DNA of 64,000 nucleotides, from positions 124,001 through 188,000 of the forward strand of contig JAKQIT010000111.1 of assembly GCA_029556915.1 (NCBI GenBank). Direction: 5' to 3'. A program made the translations under genes and the position numbers. The stretch comes from Pseudomonadota bacterium (lineage in GTDB: Bacteria; Pseudomonadota; Gammaproteobacteria; Burkholderiales; Methylophilaceae). The notes under the pieces are model-generated. The model did not search any database. It was not told where the DNA came from and saw nothing but the letters and a program-made list of their open reading frames with translations. This document shows positions 18,266 through 26,936 of this stretch, piece after piece; position 1 is the stretch's first letter, and the number at the start of each line of letters is the position of its first letter.

Positions 18266-18396
18266 GTTCAATAAGGCTTACACTAAATAATCAAATTTCA
18301 AACATTACCCATTTGGGCTATCAAGCTTTAAGTGAGTTGCATAACGGTTTTAATACCCATAAAATGAAATGGGTTAAGATAATTAAGGTTCAGTAA

Positions 18397-19515
18397 ATGC
18401 AGGCTACTAATAAAACTTCAAACTCTCGTTCATTTAAGTATGAAGTTAAACGTTACATCAATGCAGCCAAAAGGTTCATGAAAAGCTTTTATTTTTGGCA
18501 ATGGCGTAAATCTGCATTTTTAACAAATGAAGCGCGCGTTGCCGGCGTTCAGTTTTTTGGAAACCCTGACAACAAAGCACTGTTAACTGCGTTATTGGGC
18601 GTAAATGGTGAGAAAAATGTTGAGAACACAGCGCTTGAAAATAAAGTGTTGATTACTGACTTCCCTATTCCAAACGCACTGTGCATTCCTGCAACTTTAA
18701 CCACGATAGTGCCACTCAATCGATCTGTTGAAGATATATTAGCGACTTACAGCCGTAGCTTAAGGCGCTCTATCGTCGGTCAACGCGCGCAATATCGCTA
18801 CGAAACTGTTAATGCTTTAGACAAAATTACCGCAACTGAAAATGAAATGCTAAAGCCTTATGCCAACGCAAGGCATGAAAGTGCTCATCATCTAGCTTTG
18901 GATACAGTCATCAATTTGGCCACTAGCAATTATGGTCGCCTAGATTTGTTGTACTTAGGTGAAGAAGCTGTAGGCTGCCATCTTGGTAATGCTTACGAAC
19001 GTCAAGGCAAAAATTATTGGCATGTGAATCGCTTCGGTTACCCCGTTAATATTTACTCCGACTATAAACACTGGGGCGAAGTAAACTCTATGAATCTTCA
19101 TCTGGCGCTAGAAGCCGCCATTAACGGAGGCTATGACTTTATCGATTATGGCGGCAGTTTGGCTCGGCCGGGTGCGGGCTTAATCGAATGGAAGCGACGC
19201 CGTAAAGGTTTTTTAGCAGAGGATTACGGCGCATACTTTTACCTAAAGTTTCCTAAAAGTGGCGCACAACACTTTTTTTGGGATTCCCCATTATTCAATA
19301 TAGAAAACCACCAAGTCGTGTTGCACTTAGGGGTTCCAGAAGACAAAACAGATGAGGAAGTGATGGCGCGTTACCATGAGATGGGTTATGGCGGGCTGTA
19401 TAAAGTTTATTTGCACTGCAATAGAACACTCAATGACAGTTTAGTAGAGGCTGTGCGAGCGTTATACGCAGATCAAGAAAAGCCTCCTATGATAATCACA
19501 TACACGACCAGTTAA
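18397..19515 (+). CDS. GNAT-fold (FemAB-like) acyltransferase, putative
   Basis: 372 residues, soluble. The central part (about 100-300) looks like the GNAT domain of FemAB-like proteins: YSRSLRRSIVGQRAQYRYE, DLLYLGEEAVGCHLGNAYE, and YDFIDYGGSLARPGAGLIEWKR split here as an acceptor/phosphate region ending in KRRRKGF. Such domains transfer an acyl or aminoacyl group. AAGG lies before the ATG. It sits between the envelope thioredoxin and a VirK-like gene. I am sure of a GNAT resemblance but not of the substrate. Confidence 0.5.
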   Translation: MQATNKTSNSRSFKYEVKRYINAAKRFMKSFYFWQWRKSAFLTNEARVAGVQFFGNPDNKALLTALLGVNGEKNVENTALENKVLITDFPIPNALCIPATLTTIVPLNRSVEDILATYSRSLRRSIVGQRAQYRYETVNALDKITATENEMLKPYANARHESAHHLALDTVINLATSNYGRLDLLYLGEEAVGCHLGNAYERQGKNYWHVNRFGYPVNIYSDYKHWGEVNSMNLHLALEAAINGGYDFIDYGGSLARPGAGLIEWKRRRKGFLAEDYGAYFYLKFPKSGAQHFFWDSPLFNIENHQVVLHLGVPEDKTDEEVMARYHEMGYGGLYKVYLHCNRTLNDSLVEAVRALYADQEKPPMIITYTTS

Positions 19516-19655
19516 TTTGTGAATGTGACCGTAAAATTAAAATTTTGTAAAATGGTGTAAAATAGATCCGTTAAACGAAAATGCCTTGTAAGATTTTTGA
19601 TTAACTAAACTCAATAATCGCACATTAATAAACCAGCTCACTAAAGAAAACTAAA

Positions 19656-20774
19656 TTGCGCAAACATGTATTAAGAGCTAGTCGAGCTGGATATCCAGTA
19701 AACTCCTTGAAGTCTTTTGTTACAAGATGTCAATTTTTATTCTCGGCTTTCATTCATAGAAATACCCTAAGTAATTTTATAAAAGAAATAAACGATTTGG
19801 GTTACGCCAAGTTGTTTCGACATGAAATTCCTCTGCTTGTATCTGTTTACAGCCCATACATTCATAACCAATGGAGCGTGCAAGAGCGATTTAAAGTCAT
19901 TTTAGATCATTATCAAATGATTAAAAAATTGCCAGATATTTTAAATTTAGTAGATGGGCAACCCAAAGTACTGCTAGATTTGAGTCAATATTCTGCAGGC
20001 ACGATGATTACGCTGGATAAGGCCAAATGGTTTGTAAGAGAGGGTGAGATTGTTTTAAATCTTTTTAAAGATGATTTACGTTTGATGTCCGTTGCTTTTA
20101 CTTTTTCTAAACTGAATGATGAGTTTGTTATTTATGTTGGGGCGATACAAGGCAAGCAACCTAGCAGTGAAACGTTACTTTTGCTAAAAGAGCAATCTAA
20201 GAATTTTGAAGGCCTACGCCCGGCAGATTTATTATTAGAAGTCTTAAGAATGATTGCCGCTAATCTTGGTGCTACCAAAATTTTGGCAATTAGCGATGAA
20301 AACAGACATCATCGACACAAACACTTTAGCCAATTACAGAGTAATTTATTAAAAACAAATTACAACGATAAATGGATTGAAAATCAGGGCATTCCTTTAG
20401 ACAATGGCTTTTATTCGCTGCCAATCAAAAAATTGAGAAGAGATCTCGCAGAGGTTGCTTCTAATAAACGCGCAGCCTATCGGCGCCGCTACAATATACT
20501 GGATGAAATTGAAGTCGCACTTGAGCAAAAATTGCGCACGTTGAAAACGATGCCGCCTCCAGTTGCAGATGCATTTCCCAATACTAATCTGTATCCAGAA
20601 GGTTCAACGCAAGCTAGCGCAATGTATGATATTGCGAATGGCCAGATTCAACTGGGGGAAATTACCAATGCAAAAAAAACATTACGTCAATTAATCAAAA
20701 CCTATCCCCATGCTGAAATAACACCATGCGCGAGAAAACGCTTAAATGCGCTTAAATCTGGAAGCACAGAGTAA
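19656..20774 (+). CDS. VirK/YbjX (DUF535) family protein
   Basis: 372 residues with the DUF535 core: VYSPYIHNQWSVQERF, IYVGAIQGKQ, GLRPADLLLEVLRMIA, ILAISDENRHHRHKHF, and RRDLAEVASNKRAAYRRRY. Family members affect envelope properties and peptide resistance in enterobacteria, but the biochemical role is not known. It starts with TTG. The last 80 residues (ASAMYDIANGQIQLGEI onward) look like one or two TPR-type helices beyond the usual domain. It lies upstream of lpxL, which fits an envelope function. Confidence 0.8.
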   Translation: MRKHVLRASRAGYPVNSLKSFVTRCQFLFSAFIHRNTLSNFIKEINDLGYAKLFRHEIPLLVSVYSPYIHNQWSVQERFKVILDHYQMIKKLPDILNLVDGQPKVLLDLSQYSAGTMITLDKAKWFVREGEIVLNLFKDDLRLMSVAFTFSKLNDEFVIYVGAIQGKQPSSETLLLLKEQSKNFEGLRPADLLLEVLRMIAANLGATKILAISDENRHHRHKHFSQLQSNLLKTNYNDKWIENQGIPLDNGFYSLPIKKLRRDLAEVASNKRAAYRRRYNILDEIEVALEQKLRTLKTMPPPVADAFPNTNLYPEGSTQASAMYDIANGQIQLGEITNAKKTLRQLIKTYPHAEITPCARKRLNALKSGSTE

Positions 20775-20916
20775 AAATTTTTTTTGTAATTCTGAGCGAG
20801 CTTACACAAGCCCTAGCAGCAATAAAATAACTACTGTCAACGCTTAGGCACACTTATAGCGAGGCCCCACAATTTTGCGCCAACTGTGTGGTAATCAATT
20901 AAAATAGCGGCACATT

Positions 20917-21771
20917 ATGCTCACACTATTCTCAAAAGCGCTCGCAAAACTACCTTTGCCAATCATTCATCGCTTAGGAGCCAGCATAGGCTGGCTCCTA
21001 CACTGGTGTAGCCCTGCAGCTAGGCGCATGATACTGGCAAATCTCAAACAAAGTGGCTTGTGCCCTAATGAAAGTGAGCTGCAACGCGTGATGCGCGCCA
21101 ACATCGCCGAGACGGGCAAGGCCATAGTAGAAACCCTTGCCATTTGGCAATGGTCACAACAAAAAGCCTTATCTATGGTAAAAGTTTGCCACAATTTGCA
21201 TTTAGTAGATGAAGCGCTAGCGCGCGGTAAAGGCATTATTTTTCTTACCCCACATCTGGGTTGCTTTGAAATTACCTCCATTTACTACGCCGCTCAACAC
21301 CCAATTACCGTACTGTTTCGCCCCCCAAAAAAATCTTGGCTTTCGCCGATTATTGACGTTGGACGTAGCAAAGGCCAAGTCATATTAGCACCCGCCAATG
21401 CCCAAGGGGTACGCGCCATTTTACAAGCCTTAAAAGCAGGCGAAGCCGTTGGCATTTTGCCTGACCAAGTGCCCAACGAAGGCGAAGGCGAGTGGGCAGA
21501 TTTCTTTGGAAAACCGGCTTACACCATGACGCTTGCCAGCAAACTAGCTGAAAAAACCGGCGCAACGATATTGATGGCTTTTGGCGAACGGCTAGCCAAT
21601 GGTGAAGGCTACGAAATTCATCTCACCCCTGTTGAAAGCATCGCCACACCAGATTTACTAAACGCGGCGATTGCAACACAAATTGCGCAAAAACCCGAGC
21701 AATATTTGTGGCGCTACAACCGCTACAAAGTACGTCGCGATAGCCTAAAAAAATCAGAAAAAACCCCTTAA
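20917..21771 (+). CDS. lpxL: Lipid A acyltransferase (LpxL/HtrB family)
   Basis: 284 residues of the lysophospholipid-acyltransferase family that adds a secondary acyl chain to lipid A. The HX4E motif is in FLTPHLGCFEIT (about 107-118). Family segments are LFRPPKKSWL, GEAVGILPDQ and YLWRYNRYK. An N-terminal membrane anchor is present. It sits among LPS core genes, and its stop is 5 bp before a family 1 repeat. LpxM is the other possible name, because the acyl chain is not readable from the sequence. Confidence 0.88.
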   Translation: MLTLFSKALAKLPLPIIHRLGASIGWLLHWCSPAARRMILANLKQSGLCPNESELQRVMRANIAETGKAIVETLAIWQWSQQKALSMVKVCHNLHLVDEALARGKGIIFLTPHLGCFEITSIYYAAQHPITVLFRPPKKSWLSPIIDVGRSKGQVILAPANAQGVRAILQALKAGEAVGILPDQVPNEGEGEWADFFGKPAYTMTLASKLAEKTGATILMAFGERLANGEGYEIHLTPVESIATPDLLNAAIATQIAQKPEQYLWRYNRYKVRRDSLKKSEKTP

Positions 21772-21775
21772 AAAC

Positions 21776-21843
21776 TCCCCGAGAGAAAATAATGCCTCTG
21801 GAAGCCGCATGGATACTGGCTTGCAGAGGTGCCATAAGGAAGT
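21776..21843 (+). repeat. Family 1 palindromic repeat, copy 4
   Basis: CCCCGAGAGAAAAT, then CCTCTGGAAGCC paired with GGCTTGCAGAGG, and GGAAGT at the end. It fills the whole gap between the convergent lpxL and waaP genes, 4 bp from each, and is the only candidate bidirectional terminator there. Confidence 0.8.
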
Positions 21844-21847
21844 CGCT

Positions 21848-22663
21848 TTAAAACTTATTTAGTTTTGACTTTTCATCTATCAGCCGTTGCTGAAATTTTT
21901 TGCTGAAAAATTTAGCTAGCAAACTCACAACTCGCGGCTCCACCTTCTGCCAAAATGCTTCATTCTGCTGCAAGTAATGTTGTTTAAAAATCTCAAAATC
22001 CTCGTGCGTCAACCCATTTTGTAAACAAGAAAATTTTAACCCAGCTACATCTTTCATCACTGTGTTGCCGCTGGGAGATTGCCCTTGCAACATGCGATGC
22101 AAATCAATCAAGTGCAAATTAAGCATGCCAGCGGCCAATTCAGCCTTTTTTAGCGCCAAATGGCACAAATAAAAATCACGGTGACATAGCCCTGCACTAT
22201 GCAATTTGGCAGCGAGCTGCGCCATTTTAATCATCACTTGTTGTTTAAATGAGGTATCCGGCGGATTGGTTTTCCAATCTGCACACACATCTTCAAGTGA
22301 AGTAATATCACCTAAATCTTGCGTGATGATGAATGATTGCTGCTTGGCAGGATTATTGCCACGCACACCATAACCCACGAGCGGCGTAGTGGGGATACCA
22401 ATTTCGTCTAATTTTTGAATGGCCGCAACCTCTGTTAAAGCGCCTAGTACGGGCGTTTTAAAGCTCAAGTAACTTTTAAAAATATCGCCCCAACCCACGC
22501 CAAAATGTTGCTTAATAAAATAGCTATTGCCGCCAATCGTCACTTGTATGGTTTTGCGCCCTTTCACATCGCGAAAAATTTTCCCCTGCATTTGCATGAT
22601 TTCTGCAAATGGGTCCGCACCAAAAAATGGTCGGATATATTCAGGTAAATTCAGTTGGTTCAT
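21848..22663 (-). CDS. waaP: LPS core heptose I kinase
   Basis: Phosphorylates heptose I of the LPS inner core with ATP, a step needed for outer-membrane integrity in several Gram-negatives. 271 residues from the ATG at 22663, which overlaps the waaG stop (ATGA), so translation is coupled. A longer frame reaching 22762 lies within waaG and is rejected. The catalytic motif is CHRDFYLCHL and the metal motif LHLIDLHRM. The N-terminal YFIKQHFGVGWG lysine fits ATP binding. Unlike the 259-residue kinase at 14.6 kb, the HRD Asp is intact. Confidence 0.92.
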   Translation of the reverse strand: MNQLNLPEYIRPFFGADPFAEIMQMQGKIFRDVKGRKTIQVTIGGNSYFIKQHFGVGWGDIFKSYLSFKTPVLGALTEVAAIQKLDEIGIPTTPLVGYGVRGNNPAKQQSFIITQDLGDITSLEDVCADWKTNPPDTSFKQQVMIKMAQLAAKLHSAGLCHRDFYLCHLALKKAELAAGMLNLHLIDLHRMLQGQSPSGNTVMKDVAGLKFSCLQNGLTHEDFEIFKQHYLQQNEAFWQKVEPRVVSLLAKFFSKKFQQRLIDEKSKLNKF

Positions 22664-23805
22664 GCCTTGCCCGATGCTAATGCGATTAAATAATCCGCTT
22701 CTGCCGTGGCTGAAGTGGTTTTTTTGATATGTTGCGTGTGTTGCTCGCCATTGCTCTGCCACACCATTTTTTGGTCAGATTGCAGCATCTCAGCCAACGC
22801 AGTATTCATTGCACTTTGCTGATAAGGTGAAGCCAACACCACGCCAGCGTTGGCTTGCACAATATGTGGTGCATAGCCACATACATCCGTCACCAGCACA
22901 GACAGGCCAGCGGTCATGGCTTCTATTAACACAATGCCAGCCAATTCTGAGCGTGCTGGATGCGCCAGCACATCCGCACCTACCATTAAGTCAGCCACAT
23001 CATCGCGCCCACCTGCTTGTATGCAGCGGTGCGCGATCTGGCGCTTTTGCGCATACGCTTGCATGTCACTTTTTGATTCGTACTCGCCAATCGCAATCAG
23101 CCAAGTATGGTCTTGCAAGGGCTTAGGTAAACTTGCTAACGCGTCTATGGTTCTATCTACACCTTTACGCACAAAGGCCGAGCCTACCGTTAAAATAATA
23201 TTGGCATTTTCCGCTAAGTTAAATTGTTGTCGGGCATAAGTGCGGCAGTTTGCACGATTTTTACCTGCAAATTTTTCAAGCGGAATACTGGGCGGCAATA
23301 AATAAAAACGCTTATCGGGCGTATTGTAATATTGCTGAAAACTTTGTTTTTCGCGCTCGGTGAGCAATAAAATCTGTGTATTGCTATGTAAGCCAAACAC
23401 CGCCTTTTCAACCCCCGCAAAAAAGCGGTAGCGCCCGGTTAGCTTATAAAAAAAACTTTTTTTATGCATACGCTCCACATAACAGGGGTCAGCCGCATAA
23501 TAAGCATCTAAGCCCGCCATACGGTTAAAACCAACCACCAAATCAACAGGGCTTTTTGCTAAGGCTTGCTGCATGGCATCGATGAGCGATTGATGCTTTT
23601 GATGATTCATCCAACCGCTGCTAGGCAACACTTGCACTTGAATGCGCGCGTCAGGTTTATCGCCGCGCCATTCGCCCGTGTAAATAGTCACCTCATGCCC
23701 AGCATTTACAGAATCGTGTGCAATACGCAACATATCGCGCTGCACGCCACCGTAAGGAAACACTTTAAAAATAAGAAAGGCAAATTTCAAAATCGACAGT
23801 TTCAA
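22660..23805 (-). CDS. waaG: GT4 LPS core glycosyltransferase, WaaG type
   Basis: 381 residues, GT4 family with two Rossmann domains. It begins MKLSILKFAFLIFKVF and then PYGGVQRDMLRIA, the WaaG signature. The donor domain has ILTVGSAFVRKGVDRTIDAL and the E-x7-E-like SELAGIVLIEAMTAGL. In E. coli and Pseudomonas WaaG adds the first hexose to heptose II. It is followed by waaP with a 4-nt overlap and faces waaC divergently across only 35 bp, as in Pseudomonas. Confidence 0.9.
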   Translation of the reverse strand: MKLSILKFAFLIFKVFPYGGVQRDMLRIAHDSVNAGHEVTIYTGEWRGDKPDARIQVQVLPSSGWMNHQKHQSLIDAMQQALAKSPVDLVVGFNRMAGLDAYYAADPCYVERMHKKSFFYKLTGRYRFFAGVEKAVFGLHSNTQILLLTEREKQSFQQYYNTPDKRFYLLPPSIPLEKFAGKNRANCRTYARQQFNLAENANIILTVGSAFVRKGVDRTIDALASLPKPLQDHTWLIAIGEYESKSDMQAYAQKRQIAHRCIQAGGRDDVADLMVGADVLAHPARSELAGIVLIEAMTAGLSVLVTDVCGYAPHIVQANAGVVLASPYQQSAMNTALAEMLQSDQKMVWQSNGEQHTQHIKKTTSATAEADYLIALASGKA

Positions 23806-23840
23806 ACCTGAAAAATGAAATTGTATGCGAAAATACGCCC

Positions 23841-24806
23841 ATGAAACGCATCTTGCTTATCAAAACCTCGTCTTTAGGCGACGTGATTCACAATTGCCCA
23901 GTCATTCATGACATACACAAACATTTTGTCGATGCGCACATTGATTGGGTCGTAGAAGAAAGTTTTGCCGATATTCCGCGCATGCACGCAGGGGTGAACC
24001 AAGTATATACGGTGGCGATGCGGCGCTGGCGCAAACAATTATTTAAGCAAAAAACTTGGCAAGAAATCAGCCAATTTAAACAGCAAATTCAGCAAAATCA
24101 ATATGATATTATTATTGATACGCAAGGTTTGCTTAAAAGTGCGCTTATCTCCAAACTAGCAAAAGGCGTTAAGCACGGTTACGATAAAGCATCGATTCGC
24201 GAACCCATCGCCAGCAATTTTTATGATGTTACCCACGCTTGTTCATACCAACAACACGCTGTGACGCGCAACCGCACATTAGTTGCATTAAGTTTAGGCT
24301 ACACCCCGCCAACGGATGCACCTAATTATGGATTAAGCGCAGTAAAACTCGCGTCTGTTCCGGCAGGTAAATATGTCATCGGTCTGCATGGCACCAGTAA
24401 AGAAAGTAAACTATGGCCGACTCTGCACTGGATTAACCTCGGCAAAGCCTTGGCCGAACATGGTTACCAACTTGTATTGCCATGGGCTAGCGCAGAAGAA
24501 GAAAGCCGTGCCAATGTGATTAAAGCGGCACTTAGCAATGCTACTGTTTTAGACAAACTCACAATTGGTCAACTGGCCGTGGTGATTAACCACACCCAAG
24601 CCGCCGTGGGGGTGGATACTGGTTTATCACACCTCGCCGCGGCGTTAGATATCCCCACCATTGCTATTTACACCGACACCAACCCAGCCTTAACAGGTGT
24701 GATGGCTGGCGCGCACCAACCTGCGGTTAACTTAGGCGATATTGCGCAAGTGCCAAGTGTGGATGAAGTAATGAATACGCTTTTGACGTTTAAAAATAAT
24801 GCGTAA
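23841..24806 (+). CDS. waaC: LPS heptosyltransferase I
   Basis: Adds the first heptose to Kdo2-lipid A. A GT9 enzyme of 321 residues: MKRILLIKTSSLGDVIHNCP at the start, then IDWVVEESFADIP, IDTQGLLKSALI, GLHGTSKESKLWP (donor site) and VGVDTGLSHLAAAL. The 3' end is unusual. The last about 20 codons are repeated, in diverged form, 0.6 kb downstream beyond an unrelated small gene. This suggests that the present tail was replaced when that gene was inserted. Confidence 0.94.
   Translation: MKRILLIKTSSLGDVIHNCPVIHDIHKHFVDAHIDWVVEESFADIPRMHAGVNQVYTVAMRRWRKQLFKQKTWQEISQFKQQIQQNQYDIIIDTQGLLKSALISKLAKGVKHGYDKASIREPIASNFYDVTHACSYQQHAVTRNRTLVALSLGYTPPTDAPNYGLSAVKLASVPAGKYVIGLHGTSKESKLWPTLHWINLGKALAEHGYQLVLPWASAEEESRANVIKAALSNATVLDKLTIGQLAVVINHTQAAVGVDTGLSHLAAALDIPTIAIYTDTNPALTGVMAGAHQPAVNLGDIAQVPSVDEVMNTLLTFKNNA
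24729..24778 (+). repeat. Direct repeat 1: waaC 3' end
   Basis: About 50 bp starting AACTTAGG and including GCAAGTGCCAAGTGTGGA are repeated at 25337-25386 with about ten differences clustered at the ends. Both copies are in the same direction and flank the small membrane-protein gene. Confidence 0.8.
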
Positions 24807-24836
24807 TAGATTTTGTTAGAAACTACAAGTTTAAAT

Positions 24837-25337
24837 ATGCAAAAGTCCTTTTTTCTTTCAAAGCTATTTGACAACTCCATTAAAAAGTTTGCGTTACTTT
24901 TTGTTGCAATAATAGTCATCTCGATTCTATCAAGCTGGAAGTCATTAGCATACGAGCCAACAAGTTTTGACCGACTACAAGTTGTTGAGGGTAAAGTTTA
25001 TATTGGTCCTTTAAGACCATCTGGTCCTCGTTCTAGATCTAGCTACTGGCCATTTAGTCTAATCATTGATGGTAAAAGAATTGAATATCAATGTTGTCAG
25101 TTTGATAAAGAATCAAGAGCCTTATATCGGGGCAAGCAAGCCAAAGCGTGGACTGATAAAAGCCACCATATTTATCAACTAGAAATTGAAGGTAAAAAAG
25201 TTGTTTCTTATGAAGCTCAAAAAAATATATTTCTAAAGGCACACAAAAAAAATGTTACTGATGCTTTTATATTACTTATATTAGCTAGTTTCGTTTTTTA
25301 TATTGCACAAGTGGCTGAACCTCCTAGCACGCGGTGA
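24837..25337 (+). CDS. Membrane protein of unknown function, between waaC tail copies
   Basis: 166 residues from the ATG at 24837; a TTG at 24813 would add eight residues, and neither has a clear ribosome site. There is a hydrophobic segment near the N-terminus (FALLFVAIIVISILSSW) and another near the C-terminus (DAFILLILASFVFYIAQV). Between them is a soluble part with a CC pair (YQCCQFDKES). I do not recognise the family. It is more AT-rich than waaC. Its stop codon lies at the start of the second waaC-tail repeat, which fits arrival by recombination between waaC alleles. Confidence 0.6.
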   Translation: MQKSFFLSKLFDNSIKKFALLFVAIIVISILSSWKSLAYEPTSFDRLQVVEGKVYIGPLRPSGPRSRSSYWPFSLIIDGKRIEYQCCQFDKESRALYRGKQAKAWTDKSHHIYQLEIEGKKVVSYEAQKNIFLKAHKKNVTDAFILLILASFVFYIAQVAEPPSTR

Positions 25338-25408
25338 ACTTAGGCCGCATTGGGCAAGTGCCAAGTGTGGATGAAGTCATCAAAACATTACTTAGCTTTC
25401 AGCTTTAG
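25334..25408 (+). pseudogene. waaC 3' fragment (remnant tail)
   Basis: A 24-codon open stretch (VNLGRIGQVPSVDEV, then IKTLLSFQL, then TAG) matches the end of the present WaaC (VNLGDIAQVPSVDEV, then MNTLLTFKNNA). It has no start of its own. The likely explanation is the original waaC end left behind by an insertion. Confidence 0.8.
25337..25386 (+). repeat. Direct repeat 2: second copy of waaC 3' end
   Basis: The partner of the repeat at 24729-24778. It starts within the stop region of the small membrane-protein gene. Confidence 0.8.
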
Positions 25409-25459
25409 AAGCCTAGTAAACTGTCGCTATCAAAAGATGCGCGGCTAAATTTTTGCCTC

Positions 25460-26053
25460 TCACTTGTTCAGCAAATCTTTTTCCAATGTTCCATTTTTAT
25501 AAACTTGGTGTTTAATCAAAAGGCCATTTTCATCCCATTCAAAAAAAGCACCCTCTTTTATATCATGTAGATATGCAACTTCACGCTGTAGCTTGCCAGA
25601 TTCATAATAGCTTTTTTCGGTGCCCTCTAACTTTCCATCAATATAAGTGGCAGTGCCCATGCGTTTTCCTGATTCATAATAAGCGATCAGTTCACCTTCA
25701 GTTTTGTCATTTTTGTAGGGCATCTCAGCGCGTAATTTTCCTGATGCATAAAAAAACTGAACGACGCCTTCTTGCCTGTCATTTTTGTAGGGCACTATGC
25801 GCTCCAATTTTCCCGTTTCATCATACAGTTTAGCCAGCCCTTCCTGCTTGCCATCTTTAAAGGGGATTTCATACTTCAATATATTTTGGCTTTGGTAGGC
25901 CTTTAATAGGCCATTGATTGGTTGATTGGTGCGCTTGTCATAAGTGACTCCATCTTTCACATGCACCCTATCTTTGGTATAAACACGCTCTTGAATTTGC
26001 GCACAAGCACCTACAAGCGCAGAGATAATAATAGCGAAAATGACTTTTTTCAT
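25460..26053 (-). CDS. YwqK/MORN-variant repeat lipoprotein
   Basis: 197 residues. A lipoprotein signal MKKVIFAIIISALVGAC is followed by about six repeats of the type (Y)xxGKLxxExxYxxxxxEG, for example YASGKLRAEMPYKNDKTEG and YESGKLQREVAYLHDIKEG. These repeats are the YwqK/MORN-2 variant. Proteins of this type are often named YwqK antitoxin after one Bacillus member, but many are envelope proteins of unknown role. The lipobox suggests outer-membrane location. It stands alone, divergent from grpE. Confidence 0.82.
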   Translation of the reverse strand: MKKVIFAIIISALVGACAQIQERVYTKDRVHVKDGVTYDKRTNQPINGLLKAYQSQNILKYEIPFKDGKQEGLAKLYDETGKLERIVPYKNDRQEGVVQFFYASGKLRAEMPYKNDKTEGELIAYYESGKRMGTATYIDGKLEGTEKSYYESGKLQREVAYLHDIKEGAFFEWDENGLLIKHQVYKNGTLEKDLLNK

Positions 26054-26200
26054 AATTAACCACTTAAATTTAAAAAAATACCCAGCGCTATTGTAGTAGA
26101 TTTGAGCAGTGTCGAAGTGCTTGCGCTACGCAAAAAAATAGCATTGTGAGTTCATTATAAAAGCGGGTTCAGATTGTTCATTTTGCCTACAATTTAGAGC

Positions 26201-26269
26201 AACATCATTTCACCACCTCTGTAAGCCAGTCTGGATGAGGCTTACAGAGGCATAAAGAATCCTCGGGCG
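26201..26269 (-). repeat. Family 1 palindromic repeat, copy 5
   Basis: A reverse copy: ACATCATTTCACC, CCTCTGTAAGCC paired with GGCTTACAGAGG, and TCCTCGGGCG. It lies in the 352-bp gap between the YwqK-like gene and grpE. The gap also holds the promoter at 26333 and nothing else recognised. Confidence 0.82.
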
Positions 26270-26332
26270 TTTTTGCACGTCAAAACTAACAATTTTTTCT
26301 TAAAAGTTTTCACATTTTTTTGCCTGTTAGCC

Positions 26333-26361
26333 CTTGAAATTCACTAAAAATTACCCATATT
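26333..26361 (+). promoter_or_regulatory. Sigma-32 type heat-shock promoter of grpE
   Basis: CTTGAAA (26333-26339) and CCCATATT (26354-26361) are separated by 14 bp. This matches the RpoH consensus CTTGAAA-N(11-16)-CCCCATNT closely. It lies 45 bp before the grpE ATG. Confidence 0.8.
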
Positions 26362-26405
26362 AGCTAAAACTTTTCATTAAAACGCATTTGAGCGAGGGAA
26401 AATCT

Positions 26406-26909
26406 ATGCAAGAAGAAAATCAACAAGAAGGAGCGGCAGAAGCTGCGGCGCAAACTGAACATACGGCAGAGGCGCGTATTGCCGAACTTGAGGCAGCGCT
26501 TGAAGAGGCTAAGGCAAATGTGCTTTATATTAAAGCTGACGGTGAAAATATTCGCCGCCGCGCGATGGATGATATTGATAAAGCGCGTAAATTTGCCCTT
26601 GAAAAGTTTTCAAATGAATTATTAGCGGTGAAAGATAGTTTAGATGCCGCGCTGCTGATTGAAGCCACCGATGTTCAAAGTTATAAAGATGGCGTGCAAT
26701 TAACAGCTAACCAGCTTGCCAGCGTGTTTGATAAGTTCAATATTGCTGAAATCAACCCAGTGGGCGAAAAATTTGACCCCAACAAACACCAAGCCATTTC
26801 AATGCAAGAAAACAGCGGCGAACCCAACACGGTGTTTAACGTGCTACAAAAGGGTTATACCTTGAATGAGCGTGTGTTGAGACCGGCCTTGGTGATGGTG
26901 GCTAAGTAA
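26406..26909 (+). CDS. grpE: Nucleotide exchange factor GrpE
   Basis: Releases ADP from DnaK in the heat-shock chaperone cycle. 167 residues from the ATG at 26406, chosen because GAGGG lies at the right distance; an in-frame TTG at 26388 is upstream. The N-terminal half is acidic and then a long helix ([20 protein letters not shown]); the C-terminal part has the family signature [15 protein letters not shown] and [18 protein letters not shown]. It is followed by dnaK on the same strand. Confidence 0.96.
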   Translation: MQEENQQEGAAEAAAQTEHTAEARIAELEAALEEAKANVLYIKADGENIRRRAMDDIDKARKFALEKFSNELLAVKDSLDAALLIEATDVQSYKDGVQLTANQLASVFDKFNIAEINPVGEKFDPNKHQAISMQENSGEPNTVFNVLQKGYTLNERVLRPALVMVAK

Positions 26910-26936
26910 GTTGCAAAATAATTTATTGGCACACGT

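Noticed and set aside
19516-19655. GTAAAATGG / GTAAAATAG tandem motif before the VirK-like gene as an operator
   Set aside because: Two short AT-rich copies may be chance; no promoter element could be placed with confidence.
22664-22762. Longer start of WaaP
   Set aside because: It lies inside waaG. The ATG at 22663 overlaps the waaG stop as ATGA and gives the usual WaaP length.
24813-24836. TTG start for the orphan gene after waaC
   Set aside because: It adds only eight residues without a ribosome site; the ATG at 24837 was preferred, with low certainty.
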